Counted from the first letter of the stretch, positions 9,996 through 18,665 are shown. The stretch: DNA of 37,059 nt from Candidatus Binatus sp. (GCF_036567905.1 NZ_DATCTO010000098.1:1-37059), one strand, 5' to 3'. Notes: a model not told the origin generated them from the sequence alone. Numbers and translations: made by a program.

Positions 9996-10540
9996 CGCCG
10001 TGCTCCCTTGCTGACGTAGTTCAGCTCCTCGAGCCGCCCGAGCAACTTGCCCAGGCTCTGCGCGACGGTTTCCGTGCCGGTATCGACAATCAGTTCGGGC
10101 TTCAGCGGCTCTTCGTAGGGGTCCGAGACGCCGGTGAAAGATTTGATCTCGCCGGCCAGCGCCTTTTTGTAGAGCCCTTTGACGTCGCGCTCGACGAGTT
10201 TTTCGATCGTGCAGCGGACATAGACTTCGACGAAGCGCTCATGATTGCGGCGCACCTCGTCGCGAATCTCGCGGTAGGGCGAAATCGCCGCTGAAATGGC
10301 GATCACCCCGTTGCGCGCCAGCAGATGGCAGACATAGCCGATGCGCCGGATGTTGATGTCGCGATCCTCTTTGGAAAAGCCAAGTCCCTTGGAAAGATTG
10401 GTGCGGACTTCGTCACCGTCGAGGATTTCTACGCGATGCGCGCGCCGGCGCAATTCTTCGGCGGCCAGATTGGCAAGCGTGGACTTTCCCGCCCCGGACA
10501 GGCCTGTAAACCACAAGGTAAAACCTTGATCCATCGGCAA
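9992..10540 (-). CDS. cysC: adenylylsulfate (APS) kinase
   Basis: A 182-residue APS kinase phosphorylating APS to PAPS. The P-loop is GLSGAGKS near residues 13-20, followed by LDGDEVR, the lid-type [16 protein letters not shown], and [23 protein letters not shown], all diagnostic of CysC. The frame opens with TTG at 10540, nine bases after GGGAG; an ATG at 10534 is the alternative, with 15-base spacing. The gene is first of a cysC-sat pair and lies downstream of the HAD/E1 cluster across a 113-base AT-rich gap that may hold its own promoter. Confidence 0.95.
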   Translation of the reverse strand: MPMDQGFTLWFTGLSGAGKSTLANLAAEELRRRAHRVEILDGDEVRTNLSKGLGFSKEDRDINIRRIGYVCHLLARNGVIAISAAISPYREIRDEVRRNHERFVEVYVRCTIEKLVERDVKGLYKKALAGEIKSFTGVSDPYEEPLKPELIVDTGTETVAQSLGKLLGRLEELNYVSKGARR

Positions 10541-10584
10541 AAACTGATGCTCCCTTAAGAATTAGATTACTTGGTGAACGTTGA

Positions 10585-10613
10585 AAGTTACTTAATCTTA
10601 TCGAGAGAAACAA
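10585..10613 (-). promoter_or_regulatory. possible promoter of cysC-sat
   Basis: On the minus strand TTGTTT (10608-10613) and TAACTT (10585-10590) are 17 bases apart in a markedly AT-rich patch of an otherwise GC-rich region. The -10 match is weak, so this is tentative. Confidence 0.28.
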
Positions 10614-10653
10614 GGCTGCCGCTGGTACTGGAGTTGGGCGCCGGCTGCCCGGT

Positions 10654-11337
10654 TCAGGCGCGCGCAGCCGGCAGGTTCAGGTGAATCGCCAGCGCGGCTG
10701 GCGAGCCGAAGATTTCTGTGGCGCCTGCCGCGAGCAACCGATCGCGCGCGACCTCGGTGGCCGCGATTCCATAAAATCGCACGCCACAACTTTGCGCGGC
10801 CAGCAGGTCGGCTTCGCTGTCGCCAACAAACGCGGCCTGCGATCGATCGGCGGAAAACAATTCGAGTGCGCGAATCAGCATGTCGGGCGCCGGCTTGAGT
10901 CCGAGCATCGTGTCGCGTCCGACGATTGCGTCGATCGATGCGCCGGCGTTCCTGTCGAACCAGCGCTTGACCGTTCTCGACGAGTTGGAGGTCACGATCG
11001 CGACGGCGGCGCCGGTTTCTTTCAGGGCCGCGAGCGCTTCGATCGCGCCTTCGAGCGGTTGCGCGCGATCGACTCCCGCCAGCTCGATTTTCTCGATTAT
11101 CTCCGAAGCGCGGCGCAGCCCTTCCGTGACCCGGGGTTGGTTGATCTGCGCGAGCATGAGCGTGCGGTAGGCGCCGTAGAGCGGGAGATTGCCGCGCGGG
11201 ATTCGCGCGAACAGTTGGTCAGGCGCACCGATGGAGCGCAGGTAGGGTTCGAGGATTAGCCGGCCGCCGGCCCAATCGACCTCGGGCTCGAGCCGCGCGA
11301 TGGTGTTGTCGAAATCGAACATCCAGAGCTTGTACAT
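10654..11337 (-). CDS. HAD-superfamily hydrolase (phosphatase-like)
   Basis: A 227-residue HAD protein with intact motifs: FDFDNT near residues 7-12 (nucleophile and acid/base Asp), VTSNSS (motif II), a Lys in GLKPAPDM and FVGDSEADLLAAQ (motif IV). A cap domain lies between motifs I and II. It belongs to the phosphoglycolate-phosphatase/beta-phosphoglucomutase-like subfamily; the substrate is unknown. The ATG at 11337 overlaps the stop of the pseudo-E1 gene as TGATG (a GTG at 11340 is the alternative), indicating coupled translation with the two E1-like proteins. Confidence 0.85.
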   Translation of the reverse strand: MYKLWMFDFDNTIARLEPEVDWAGGRLILEPYLRSIGAPDQLFARIPRGNLPLYGAYRTLMLAQINQPRVTEGLRRASEIIEKIELAGVDRAQPLEGAIEALAALKETGAAVAIVTSNSSRTVKRWFDRNAGASIDAIVGRDTMLGLKPAPDMLIRALELFSADRSQAAFVGDSEADLLAAQSCGVRFYGIAATEVARDRLLAAGATEIFGSPAALAIHLNLPAARA

Positions 11338-11942
11338 CACGGATGAAGGCGAACCCTGGATTGATAACCGTCGAATTCAATGATCGCCGGCGATGGATTT
11401 TCCGCGTATCCGGCAAGCAGCTTGAACGCCTCCGCTGTCGCGAGCATCGCGATAAAATCCGCGACTTCCGAGCGGCTAGCCACTGCCGGGTGCATCGGCG
11501 CATCGACGGTTGTCGGGCTGGGCGACCCGCCGGGGACGACGGTGATTTTTCCCGGCGCGTCCAGGCGCGCGACTACCCACGCCCGCACCTCGCGACAGCT
11601 CACGATTTCATATGCAACTTTTCGCGCCGCTTCGCTTCCAACGATCAAGAGCGCCAAATCGACGCGGCCTTCCGGCTCATCCGCGACAGTGACGGATACG
11701 CCGGCGTTCAGTTCGCGCGCGGCGGCGATTTTCCCGGCGAATCCACCGTGGTCGCCGGCCACTTTAACCCCGATCGCTCCGACCCCTGCGCCAACCAGAT
11801 AGGCGAGCGGCGCTTCGATATCGCGCGCATCGCCCGCCAGCAGCATCTGTGCGGCAATCAAGCGTTCCTGGCCACGGCCGCCGACGCGCGGCACGATTAT
11901 CTGGCGGCTGTAGCGTTCGATTTGCGCGTCAGTCAGCGTCAT
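11337..11942 (-). CDS. degenerate E1-like protein (MoeB/ThiF fold, ATP site lost)
   Basis: A 201-residue protein that starts MTLTDAQIERYSRQIIVP, the N-terminal signature of MoeB/ThiF enzymes; R13 corresponds to MoeB Arg14, which in the dimer reaches into the partner's ATP site. After this the Rossmann part continues (QMLLAGDARDIEAPLAYLVGAGVGAIGV) but the GxGGxG nucleotide loop is replaced by AGDARD, the DxDxVxLSNLxRQ motif is absent, and there are no zinc CxxC pairs. It therefore looks like a non-catalytic E1 subunit. The ATG at 11942 is 10 bases after the stop of the catalytic E1 gene; longer frames run back over that gene. The next gene overlaps its stop codon. Confidence 0.78.
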   Translation of the reverse strand: MTLTDAQIERYSRQIIVPRVGGRGQERLIAAQMLLAGDARDIEAPLAYLVGAGVGAIGVKVAGDHGGFAGKIAAARELNAGVSVTVADEPEGRVDLALLIVGSEAARKVAYEIVSCREVRAWVVARLDAPGKITVVPGGSPSPTTVDAPMHPAVASRSEVADFIAMLATAEAFKLLAGYAENPSPAIIEFDGYQSRVRLHP

Positions 11943-11952
11943 CGCGATTCCG

Positions 11953-12678
11953 TCAATTGCCCGGCGCCTGCGACTGGCGCCGCCTGCGCGCATCGCGACC
12001 ATCCGGCTTCCACGCGCCGCAGCCGCAGCCGGGGCGCGGGCTAACCGCCGCAATCCGCACCCGGGCCGGGCCGGACGCGTCGTAGGTGAGGATTTTTCCC
12101 GAGAGCAAGGGCGTTTGCGCACGCGCGGCGCGCATCGCCTCCGCCGCCTGCATCTGGCCGATCGCGCCGGCGACGGGACCGACGATCCCCGCCTCGCGAC
12201 AACTCCGGCCTTCGTCGTCATCGGGCGGAGTCTCGAACACGCATCGGATGCACGCCGTCTGGCCCGGAATTACCGTCATCGCCTGCCCGGTCATCCCGAC
12301 TACACCGCCATAAACGAACGGCGTCCGCGCGGCGATACAGGTGTCGTTGATCAAGAATTTCGCCGCCGGACTGTCAGTCGCGTCGATTACAAAGTCGTGT
12401 GCGGCGACCAGGCGCGCCGCGTTGGACGCTTCGAGCGCAATCGGATGGCGTTCGACGCTGACCTCGGGAAACCGCTCGACCAGCCACCGCGCCGCCGCAT
12501 CAACCTTCGGCGTGCCGGTATCCCGGCTTCGATAGATCACCTGGCGAGCGAGATTCGACAGTTCTACCGGGTCGGGATCGATCAGCGTCAGCCGCGGTGC
12601 GCCGGCGCGCGCCAGCGCCCACAACGCGGGAACGCCGAGTCCCCCCAAGCCGACGATCAGTATTCGTTGTGTTGCCAC
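11953..12678 (-). CDS. catalytic E1-like adenylating enzyme (MoeB/ThiF/HesA family)
   Basis: About 241 residues. It has the nucleotide loop ILIVGLGGLG at the very N-terminus, LIDPDPVELSNLARQV (the D-x-x-x-V-x-LSNLxRQ ATP/Mg motif), PKVDAA, FVIDATDSPAAKFLIND, a zinc CIRC and a late CGCG. Family members adenylate the C-terminal GlyGly of MoaD, ThiS or other ubiquitin-like sulfur carriers. It lacks the RYSRQ leader that normally precedes the Rossmann fold; that leader is present in the next gene instead. A GTG at 12678 with GGGAG upstream is preferred; the frame could open at TTG 12801, but the extra 41 residues look unconserved and have no ribosome-binding site. No carrier-protein gene is nearby. 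Confidence 0.85.
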   Translation of the reverse strand: MATQRILIVGLGGLGVPALWALARAGAPRLTLIDPDPVELSNLARQVIYRSRDTGTPKVDAAARWLVERFPEVSVERHPIALEASNAARLVAAHDFVIDATDSPAAKFLINDTCIAARTPFVYGGVVGMTGQAMTVIPGQTACIRCVFETPPDDDEGRSCREAGIVGPVAGAIGQMQAAEAMRAARAQTPLLSGKILTYDASGPARVRIAAVSPRPGCGCGAWKPDGRDARRRRQSQAPGN

Positions 12679-12823
12679 TTCGTCGTGCTTCTCCCGCCCG
12701 TCGAGAGCCGCAACGCCATCAGTGCTTGTGGGAGCTGGTGATAAATCCTGCGACGACGATAAGCCTGCAACCGCTAACAGTTGGCTGACGGTAATATGCA
12801 AGCGCGGGCGTTGTCAATCGATG

Positions 12824-13078
12824 GACCAATCGGTCAGGCGCGTGTCAATTAGCTTGCCAATTGGCTTGCCACTCGCCTCTTATTTGTCTATGGTGCCGCA
12901 ACGTGCGCGGGGGCCTTATGGCGGGGGAACGAAATTCGCACGGCCGGACTGCGGATTTTGCGGATCAAATACATTAGGAGATCGACTATGACTTATCGAT
13001 GGGCGGGGCTGGCTATTGGTCTGTTACTCTTGGTCGCAGGTCTGTCTCTGGGCACGGCGGGATGCGACCCGTGCCCTT
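12824..13078 (+). repeat. duplicated leader, copy 1
   Basis: This stretch, from upstream of the promoter through the signal-peptide codons of the first lipoprotein, recurs with scattered changes and one roughly 13-base deletion at about 14531-14765. The conserved parts include TTGCCACTCGCCT, GGGGGAACG, GGACTGCGGAT-like sequence, and AGGAGATCG before the start codon. Confidence 0.8.
12866..12894 (+). promoter_or_regulatory. promoter of lipoprotein 1, conserved in its duplicate
   Basis: TTGCCA (12866-12871) and TATGGT (12889-12894) are 17 bases apart. In the duplicated leader the same pair is TTGCCA and TATGTT at exactly the same spacing, so both boxes have survived divergence. Confidence 0.5.
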
Positions 13079-14367
13079 CTTGTTCCGGTCACGCCCAACC
13101 CCCCGGTCCGCCGCCTTCCAGCGCGACCGGCCAGGGTCTTATCGCGATCGACACGGCGCACAATGTCGGCTATGTGCCGATCTACACGCTGACAAGCGGC
13201 GGCGGAGCGGCGATTAATCCTGATGCTTCATCCGAGCCTGCTACGTCGGTTCCGGGTAGCTCGCAGTTGGCGGTCGTTGACCTGACGATCGGCGCGGCTA
13301 ATCCGATCATCAAGCTTATCGAACTGTCAAGCGTGGTTGAGCCGACCGGCGGTGCGTTCAATGAAAAGAACGGTCGCGTGTACGCCGAAGGACGCCTCGG
13401 CGACGGCACGGTGAGCATCTTTGAAATCGACACGACGACCCAGGCGGTCATCAACACAATTCCCTGTCCAGGGATCACCAACGGCGGCACTTGGGGCGGA
13501 ATCGTTGCCGATCCCGTGCGTAACCTACTGGTGGTGGCCGGAACCTCAACGATCGGCCTGATGGATACCTCGGTGGAACCGCCGGTCTTCAATGCCGCAT
13601 CGGTGGTCTCCGTCGCCGGCACCGATTCGCTCTCGCTCAACACAACGACCGGCATTCTCTTCGTCTCAACGGACGGAACCAATCAGATCATAAATATCGC
13701 TAACCTCCCGCTGGTCGTGCTCGCCTTCGAACGCACCGAGGCTACAACGGACGGAGTCGGATTCGATCCCGCGACTAACATCCTGCTGCAAACCGATGAG
13801 GTCGGCGCCGACCACGGCACCGCCTTCAACTTCGAAACGCTCGATACGACCGTGACGCCGGCTACCGCGCTGAATATTGGATTCGACGGACTTGGATTTC
13901 TCGAACCAATTGGCGAAGGGCCGGGCGGGCAGGCGGTCGTCGATGGGGTCACGCATCAGGGGGTCATCAGCGACGAGTTCGGTCAGAATCTGAAGATGAT
14001 TCATCTGCCGGCGGCGAAGGTGACAGGCGCACTCGACAACAATGGCCAGCCTGGAAGCCCCACCAATCCGGACGCGGCGTCGGTGTTTACGATTTGCGCG
14101 ACCGTGATTCCGAAGGGAGATGTGAGCAGCACGCCGACCCAGCTCGGTATCGTCGGCGATCCCAACTCGTTGTCCATCGATGTGAAAAATAATCTGGCCT
14201 ACATGCTTGCCGATACGCTCCCGTACTTTCACTCCTGGGCGAACGATCATGATCCGGCGCCGCCGCTGTTCCTGGTTCGCGTCGATCTGTCAGCGCCCGT
14301 GCTCGGTGGAAGTCCGACTGGCGGCACGCAATGGAACCCGACCAGCGCAGCCATCCCGATGCCGTGA
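12988..14367 (+). CDS. beta-propeller lipoprotein 1
   Basis: A 459-residue lipoprotein. The signal is MTYRWAGLAIGLLLLVAG... with lipobox GTAGC; the lipidated Cys is followed directly by DPCPSC, giving Cys at +3 and +6. The remainder is repetitive beta structure with phrases such as GLIAIDTAHNVGYVP, NPIIKLIELSS, NLLVVAG and NNLAYMLADT, typical of YncE/NHL-like surface propellers. ATG 12988 has AGGAG upstream; the 30 bases of frame before it lie in the leader. It is paralogous to the protein at 14676: leader, signal and CDPCPSC are shared, while the propellers have diverged and this one lacks the Thr/Pro stalk. Function unknown. Confidence 0.82.
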   Translation: MTYRWAGLAIGLLLLVAGLSLGTAGCDPCPSCSGHAQPPGPPPSSATGQGLIAIDTAHNVGYVPIYTLTSGGGAAINPDASSEPATSVPGSSQLAVVDLTIGAANPIIKLIELSSVVEPTGGAFNEKNGRVYAEGRLGDGTVSIFEIDTTTQAVINTIPCPGITNGGTWGGIVADPVRNLLVVAGTSTIGLMDTSVEPPVFNAASVVSVAGTDSLSLNTTTGILFVSTDGTNQIINIANLPLVVLAFERTEATTDGVGFDPATNILLQTDEVGADHGTAFNFETLDTTVTPATALNIGFDGLGFLEPIGEGPGGQAVVDGVTHQGVISDEFGQNLKMIHLPAAKVTGALDNNGQPGSPTNPDAASVFTICATVIPKGDVSSTPTQLGIVGDPNSLSIDVKNNLAYMLADTLPYFHSWANDHDPAPPLFLVRVDLSAPVLGGSPTGGTQWNPTSAAIPMP

Positions 14368-14402
14368 TGGCTATCGATCGCTGACATCGCGCTGCGCGCG
14401 CG

Positions 14403-14531
14403 CTATCCGATCAGCAGTTCGGCGATCTGAACGCCGTTGAGCGCCGCGCCCTTGCGCAACTGGTCGCCCACCACCGGGAAGTTCAGCGCGTTGGGGCAGT
14501 TCAGGTCTTTGCGGATTCGCCCGACGAAGCA
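14403..14531 (-). pseudogene. duplicated 3' fragment of asd
   Basis: About 43 codons read [19 protein letters not shown]... to a stop, against DCFVGRIREDLSCPNALNF... at the C-terminus of the complete asd gene (16647-17657). The fragment has the same orientation and the same position after a lipoprotein gene as the real asd. It breaks off at about 14531 directly into the second lipoprotein leader, marking the junction of a tandem duplication. It has no start or catalytic part and cannot be functional. Confidence 0.88.
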
Positions 14532-14765
14532 ATTGGTCGGGCGCCTGCCGATTCGTTTGCCACTCGCCTCGCATTTGTCTATGTTGCCGCAACAGCAGGG
14601 GGCCTTGCGGCGGGGGAACGGATTTCGCACGGCCCGACTGCGGATTTCGCAGACGAAATGCATAGGAGATCGCCTATGGCTCCTCGGTGGGTGGGGATGG
14701 CTGTTAGTCTGTTGCTTGCGGTAGCAGGGCTGTCCCTGGGCGCGGCGGGATGCGATCCGTGCCCC
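14531..14765 (+). repeat. duplicated leader, copy 2
   Basis: This is the second copy of the lipoprotein leader and signal-peptide region (copy 1 at 12824-13078). It begins exactly where the asd fragment ends and keeps the promoter boxes (14557-14562 and 14580-14585, 17 bases apart) and the AGGAGATCGC ribosome-binding region. Confidence 0.8.
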
Positions 14766-16268
14766 AGTTGCTCCGCGAAGCCGACTCGGTCGCCGACTCC
14801 ATCCATCATTCCGACGCCCACTCCCACCGCAACGGCGACGCGGACTGCCACGGCCACTCTGACACCGACTCCGACTGCGACGATCACTGCAACGGCCACC
14901 GCAACGGCGACGCGGACTGCCACGGCCACCCTGACCCCGACTCCGACTGCGACGACCACTGCAACGGCTACGGCCACTACGACGGTGACACCGACCGCCA
15001 CGCCGACGGCGAATGCGCAGATTCCCACGGCCTCAAGCATAATCTCGGTCGATCCTTCCGCAGAGCTGGTATTCGTGGCCATGAACCAATTGGCTTGCAA
15101 CGGAGACGGGCAGGTCGCGGCGTTAAACGTGGGCGTGGATCCCGACACGACGGATCCGTTTCTGGGGATGATCGACCTGGGACATCCTGACCTGCCGGGC
15201 GGCGTTGCCATCGACCCGGCCAACCACGAGGTGATGGTAAGCAGCGGCCTTGAAGGTAACGGCGGCTTCCTCGACATCATCGATGAGACCAGCCGAACCA
15301 TCGTCAGCGGCTCGCCGTTCGCCTTTCCGCCGGGGTCCGACTCTGAGGTGACCGGCGGCGTGCCCGGCCAGGTTCTTTTCGATTCGGTGAAGGGCGCCGC
15401 GATCGTATCGACTGCAGACGCGAGTACCTGCCCGACTGCTGGCGCATGCACGGGCTTTGCGAAGTTCGACCTTGCCGCGAAGACGTTCAGTCCCGTCATC
15501 CAGTCGGCGCTTGCCGATCAGTTTGCGTTCAACGCGACCTCCCAAACGATAATCGCGCCTGCCGACTCGATCGATCCGGGACTAGGCACTGGCGCAGGAA
15601 TGGACGCGATCGATTTGGTCAATTCCGCAGGCTGCATCATTTCCGATCAGAGCGTCAGCACGCTCGCGGCAGATCCGGACGGCTCTGCGATCGATACCAC
15701 GACCAACATCGCCGTGGCCGGCAACTACTTTTCCCCGCAGGCCACGGTCATAAATCTGAACGGCGCGGCCTTCAATGAAACCGTCACGCCGTGCATGCTC
15801 AACGAGGGCGGCACGCTTCCCAACTCCGTCAACATCGATACCGGAACAGGCGTGAATATGCCGGGGGTTGCGGTCAACCCGGTTACTCACCAGGCATTTC
15901 TGACCGAGAACGGCGGACCGACGATTGCGCTCCTCGGGTTGCCCTCATCGCCGGTGACCCAGCTTACCAGCGGGATGGTCACCGCGCTTGCCGTCTCGTC
16001 GATTCCCAATGATCCGAACGGCAATGCATTCGGCGCCCAAACCTTTCCGTATGCGACCGTCGTCGACGTGGCCAACAACCTGGGCTACGCACTGAGCCAG
16101 AACTTCGACTTCATTGTCCAGATCGATCTCTCGCTTCTGCAGAGCAATCCGACGGCGATTTCGACCCCGCTGCCTACCGGAACGTGCGTGGGCTTCTCAA
16201 CCTCGTATGCCTGCGACAACGGCAACGGCGTGAAGTTCTTCCCGATATTAGTCCCCGGATGCGGCTAA
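14676..16268 (+). CDS. beta-propeller lipoprotein 2 with Thr/Pro stalk
   Basis: A 530-residue lipoprotein paralogous to the one at 12988. The signal [18 protein letters not shown]... ends in GAAGC, followed again by DPCPSC. Residues about 38-118 form a low-complexity Thr/Pro/Ala stalk encoded by a 72-base tandem repeat. The rest is a propeller-like domain ([67 protein letters not shown]), probably a YncE/NHL-type fold. ATG 14676 is fixed by AGGAG and by the paralogue; an ATG at 14658 is less likely. Ligand or partner is unknown. Confidence 0.82.
   Translation: MAPRWVGMAVSLLLAVAGLSLGAAGCDPCPSCSAKPTRSPTPSIIPTPTPTATATRTATATLTPTPTATITATATATATRTATATLTPTPTATTTATATATTTVTPTATPTANAQIPTASSIISVDPSAELVFVAMNQLACNGDGQVAALNVGVDPDTTDPFLGMIDLGHPDLPGGVAIDPANHEVMVSSGLEGNGGFLDIIDETSRTIVSGSPFAFPPGSDSEVTGGVPGQVLFDSVKGAAIVSTADASTCPTAGACTGFAKFDLAAKTFSPVIQSALADQFAFNATSQTIIAPADSIDPGLGTGAGMDAIDLVNSAGCIISDQSVSTLAADPDGSAIDTTTNIAVAGNYFSPQATVINLNGAAFNETVTPCMLNEGGTLPNSVNIDTGTGVNMPGVAVNPVTHQAFLTENGGPTIALLGLPSSPVTQLTSGMVTALAVSSIPNDPNGNAFGAQTFPYATVVDVANNLGYALSQNFDFIVQIDLSLLQSNPTAISTPLPTGTCVGFSTSYACDNGNGVKFFPILVPGCG
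14826..14969 (+). repeat. 72-base tandem repeat in the lipoprotein stalk
   Basis: Two copies (14826-14897, 14898-14969) start with ACCGCAACGGCGACGCGGAC and differ at only a few positions; a partial third follows. Each encodes 24 residues of Thr/Ala/Pro stalk, so copy number can change the stalk length without shifting the frame. Confidence 0.8.
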
Positions 16269-16597
16269 CCTTGGCGGGCGCTTGCTATTGGGGGCGGGAG
16301 GCGACTAGGTCTTCGAGGGTGGCAATCGACGCCGCCGGCAACGCCTGGGTGTCCAACTTCCTCGGCAACAGCGTGACCGAGTTGAACTCCAGCGGCGGCT
16401 TGGCCGGCAACTTCGCTCCCGGCGGCGCCGGCTTCGACCTACCGGATGGCGTGGAAATCGACGCCGCGGGCAACGTCTGGGCGGCCAACGCGGGCGGCAA
16501 CAGCGTGGCCGAGATCGTCGGCGTGGCGCGCCCGGTCCTGACGCCGCTGGTCGCCTGCCTCACACAAGCGACGCCGCACGCCGCCTGTCTGCCGTAG
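16259..16597 (+). pseudogene. 3' remnant of an NHL-repeat (streptogramin-lyase-like) protein
   Basis: The frame contains two clear NHL-type repeats, VAIDAAGNAWVSNFLGNSV and VEIDAAGNVWAANAGGNSV, followed by a GVARPVLTPLV tail and a stop. Such repeats normally occur six or more times behind a signal peptide; here there is no signal and the frame merges into the end of lipoprotein 2 (ATG at 16259 overlapping its stop). It looks like the end of a lost gene left between the duplicated lipoprotein and asd. A short translated protein cannot be excluded. Confidence 0.6.
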
Positions 16598-16646
16598 AGG
16601 GATCAGCGCGGCCGCCCTGGACCGCAGGCCAAACTTGAAAAAGTGA

Positions 16647-17657
16647 TCAGCGGCCGCCGATGAGCAGTTCCGCGATCTGGACGCCGTTGAGCGCCGCGCC
16701 CTTGCGCAACTGGTCGCCCACCACCCAGAAGTTCAGCGCGTTGGGGCAGCTCAGGTCTTCGCGGATTCGCCCGACGAAGCAGTCGTCCTGTCCCTCGGCG
16801 AGGATCGGCATCGGGTAGCGATTGTGCGCGGGATCGTCGAACAGCCGAAGCCCCGGAAAGCGCGCAAATGCCTCGCGCGCGTCGGCCGCCGCGACTTTGG
16901 TCTCGGTCTCCGCGTTGACGGAAATCGAATGCGCGGTGAAGACCGGCACCCGCACCGTGGTCGGCGAAATCAGCAATTGGGGCTGCTCGAGGATCTTCCT
17001 GATCTCGTTGACCAGCTTGATTTCCTCACCCGTGTATCCGCCCTCGACAAATTTGTCGATATGCGGAATCAGGTTGAAGGCAATCTGATGCGGGAAAAAT
17101 TTCGGCTTGATTGCCTCGCCCCTCGACCACGCCATCGTCTGCTCGCGCAGTTCCGCAACCCCATTGACGCCCGCGCCGGATACCGCCTGGAAACTGGTCG
17201 CGACCACCCGCCTGAGACGCCCCAGGTCATGGATCGGCTTCAGCGGCATCACGGTGACGATCGTCGTGCAATTGGGACACGCCACGATGCCCTTGTGACG
17301 ACGCGCGGCGGCGGGGTTGATCTCGGGCACCACCAGCGGAACGTCCGGGTCCATTCGATAGGCGCTCGACTTGTCCACCACGATCGCGCCCGCCTTGACC
17401 GCGATCGGTGCGAACTCGCGCGACTGCGCCGAGCCCGCCGAGAACAACGCGAGGTCGATTCCCTTGAACGAGTCGGCGTCGAGCCGCCGCACCGTTATCG
17501 ACTCGCCCGCGAAGGTCACGGTCTTGCCCGCCGATCGCTCCGAGGCGTACGCGCGCAGCTCTCGAATCGGGAAATTGCGCTGCTCGAGAATTTTGAGCGT
17601 GGTCTGTCCGACCGCGCCCGTTGCACCCACCACCGCGATTCGTTGTCCGCTGGCCAT
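16647..17657 (-). CDS. asd: aspartate-semialdehyde dehydrogenase
   Basis: A 336-residue enzyme reducing aspartyl phosphate to aspartate semialdehyde on the way to lysine (and diaminopimelate), threonine and methionine. The NADP loop is VVGATGAVGQ near residue 9; the active-site Cys is the second one of ACPNCTT; SFQAVSGAG and the substrate-binding PVFTAHS follow, with the His of the proton relay. The C-terminus [25 protein letters not shown] is canonical. Length is normal. A copy of its last 43 codons lies at 14403-14531. It follows an alpha/beta hydrolase gene by 51 bases on the same strand. Confidence 0.96.
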   Translation of the reverse strand: MASGQRIAVVGATGAVGQTTLKILEQRNFPIRELRAYASERSAGKTVTFAGESITVRRLDADSFKGIDLALFSAGSAQSREFAPIAVKAGAIVVDKSSAYRMDPDVPLVVPEINPAAARRHKGIVACPNCTTIVTVMPLKPIHDLGRLRRVVATSFQAVSGAGVNGVAELREQTMAWSRGEAIKPKFFPHQIAFNLIPHIDKFVEGGYTGEEIKLVNEIRKILEQPQLLISPTTVRVPVFTAHSISVNAETETKVAAADAREAFARFPGLRLFDDPAHNRYPMPILAEGQDDCFVGRIREDLSCPNALNFWVVGDQLRKGAALNGVQIAELLIGGR

Positions 17658-17708
17658 TTTTCGATTGTATCGTGAAGTTGTGATTCGAGTGAACAGCCGG
17701 TTCAGTTC

Positions 17709-18362
17709 TCAGGTCTTTTGCACTAGCCAGTCGCTGACCAGCTCGAATACTTCGCTGGCGTTGTCCGGCTCGGCCAATCCGTGTCCGAGGCCGGGTAAAA
17801 TCTTGAGCGTCTTGGGCTCGCCGGCGCGATCGTAAAGCGCCTGGGAACTCTGGTGCGAAAGAATCGTGTCCGCCCCGCCATGAATCAGCAGCAGCGGCTT
17901 GGGCGCCAGCTCGCCCGCCACGTGCGCGCCCGCGAGCTGACTCGACAGCGCGATCACGGTGGTGACGACGGGGCTCAGCGTTCCCGCGTTGATCGCGACC
18001 GCGCCGCCAAACGAATGCCCGATCAGTGCCACGCGCTCGTGGCCAATCCCGCCCAGGAACGTCAGCGCCGCCATCGCATCGACCAGGCATTCGCCGAACT
18101 CGTTGGGCGCACGATAATCCAGCCGCGCAATCGTGAGCCCGCGCCTGGGCATCTCCAGCCCCAGCCGCGGATACAGCATCGAGGGACCGTCGAATCCGCC
18201 GATCGCGCCGCTGACGCATAGCACCGCGCGCCCCTTCTCCGGCGCCGAATGCAGCATCAGCGCGATCGAGCCGCGCGTCGTCGCGATCGTCACTTTGCGC
18301 GCGCCCGCGATCTCGTCGCCCCGCTCGACGCCGGTGATTCTCAGGGTCAGTCCTTCGTCCAT
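17709..18362 (-). CDS. alpha/beta hydrolase (dienelactone-hydrolase-like)
   Basis: A 217-residue alpha/beta hydrolase. The nucleophile elbow is GHSFGG (about residues 115-120), the acid is likely Asp in IHGGADTIL and the histidine lies in GLGHGL, a complete triad in the right order. Its short size fits the dienelactone-hydrolase or small esterase families. Substrate unknown. It starts 27 bases downstream of a small helical-protein gene and precedes asd. Confidence 0.83.
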   Translation of the reverse strand: MDEGLTLRITGVERGDEIAGARKVTIATTRGSIALMLHSAPEKGRAVLCVSGAIGGFDGPSMLYPRLGLEMPRRGLTIARLDYRAPNEFGECLVDAMAALTFLGGIGHERVALIGHSFGGAVAINAGTLSPVVTTVIALSSQLAGAHVAGELAPKPLLLIHGGADTILSHQSSQALYDRAGEPKTLKILPGLGHGLAEPDNASEVFELVSDWLVQKT

Positions 18363-18389
18363 CTGTTGGGATCTTGCGCCGGCCCCTGC

Positions 18390-18665
18390 CTATTGAGACC
18401 GAATCGAGGCCGGCCCGTCCAGTCCAGCGTCGGTCGTCTCGCCGAGCATTCGCATCCCGTAGCGAATCAGCGCCGCCAGCCGTTCGACCCGCGTCAACAG
18501 TTCGCCCTGCTCGGCGCGCGGCGCCTCGGCCAGCTCGGCGGCGACGGCGGCCAGGTTCTCGCGCATCAGTTGCACCGCGCGCTCCAGGTTTTCGCGCTCG
18601 GGACCTCGCCCGCGGGCTTTGCGCCGCGCCTCCTGGATCTCCGCAAAATCGATTATCTCGGCCAT
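18390..18665 (-). CDS. small helical protein of unknown function
   Basis: A 91-residue protein with no recognised family. It begins MAEIIDFAEIQEARRKARG, a start resembling many small cytoplasmic helical proteins, then has a long amphipathic Ala/Leu/Glu-rich segment (about 24-75) that may form a helical hairpin or coiled coil. It lies between the TrmJ-like gene (74 bases upstream) and the hydrolase gene (27 bases downstream) on the same strand, which supports it as real. Confidence 0.6.
   Translation of the reverse strand: MAEIIDFAEIQEARRKARGRGPERENLERAVQLMRENLAAVAAELAEAPRAEQGELLTRVERLAALIRYGMRMLGETTDAGLDGPASIRSQ

Noticed and set aside
9992..12678. sulfur-carrier gene for the split E1 in the same cluster
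   Set aside because: No frame of MoaD/ThiS size ending in GlyGly was found between 8820 and 12990.
14826..15010. short-period repeats that could suggest a CRISPR or satellite
   Set aside because: They are in frame, encode the Thr/Pro/Ala stalk of a lipoprotein and have no spacers.
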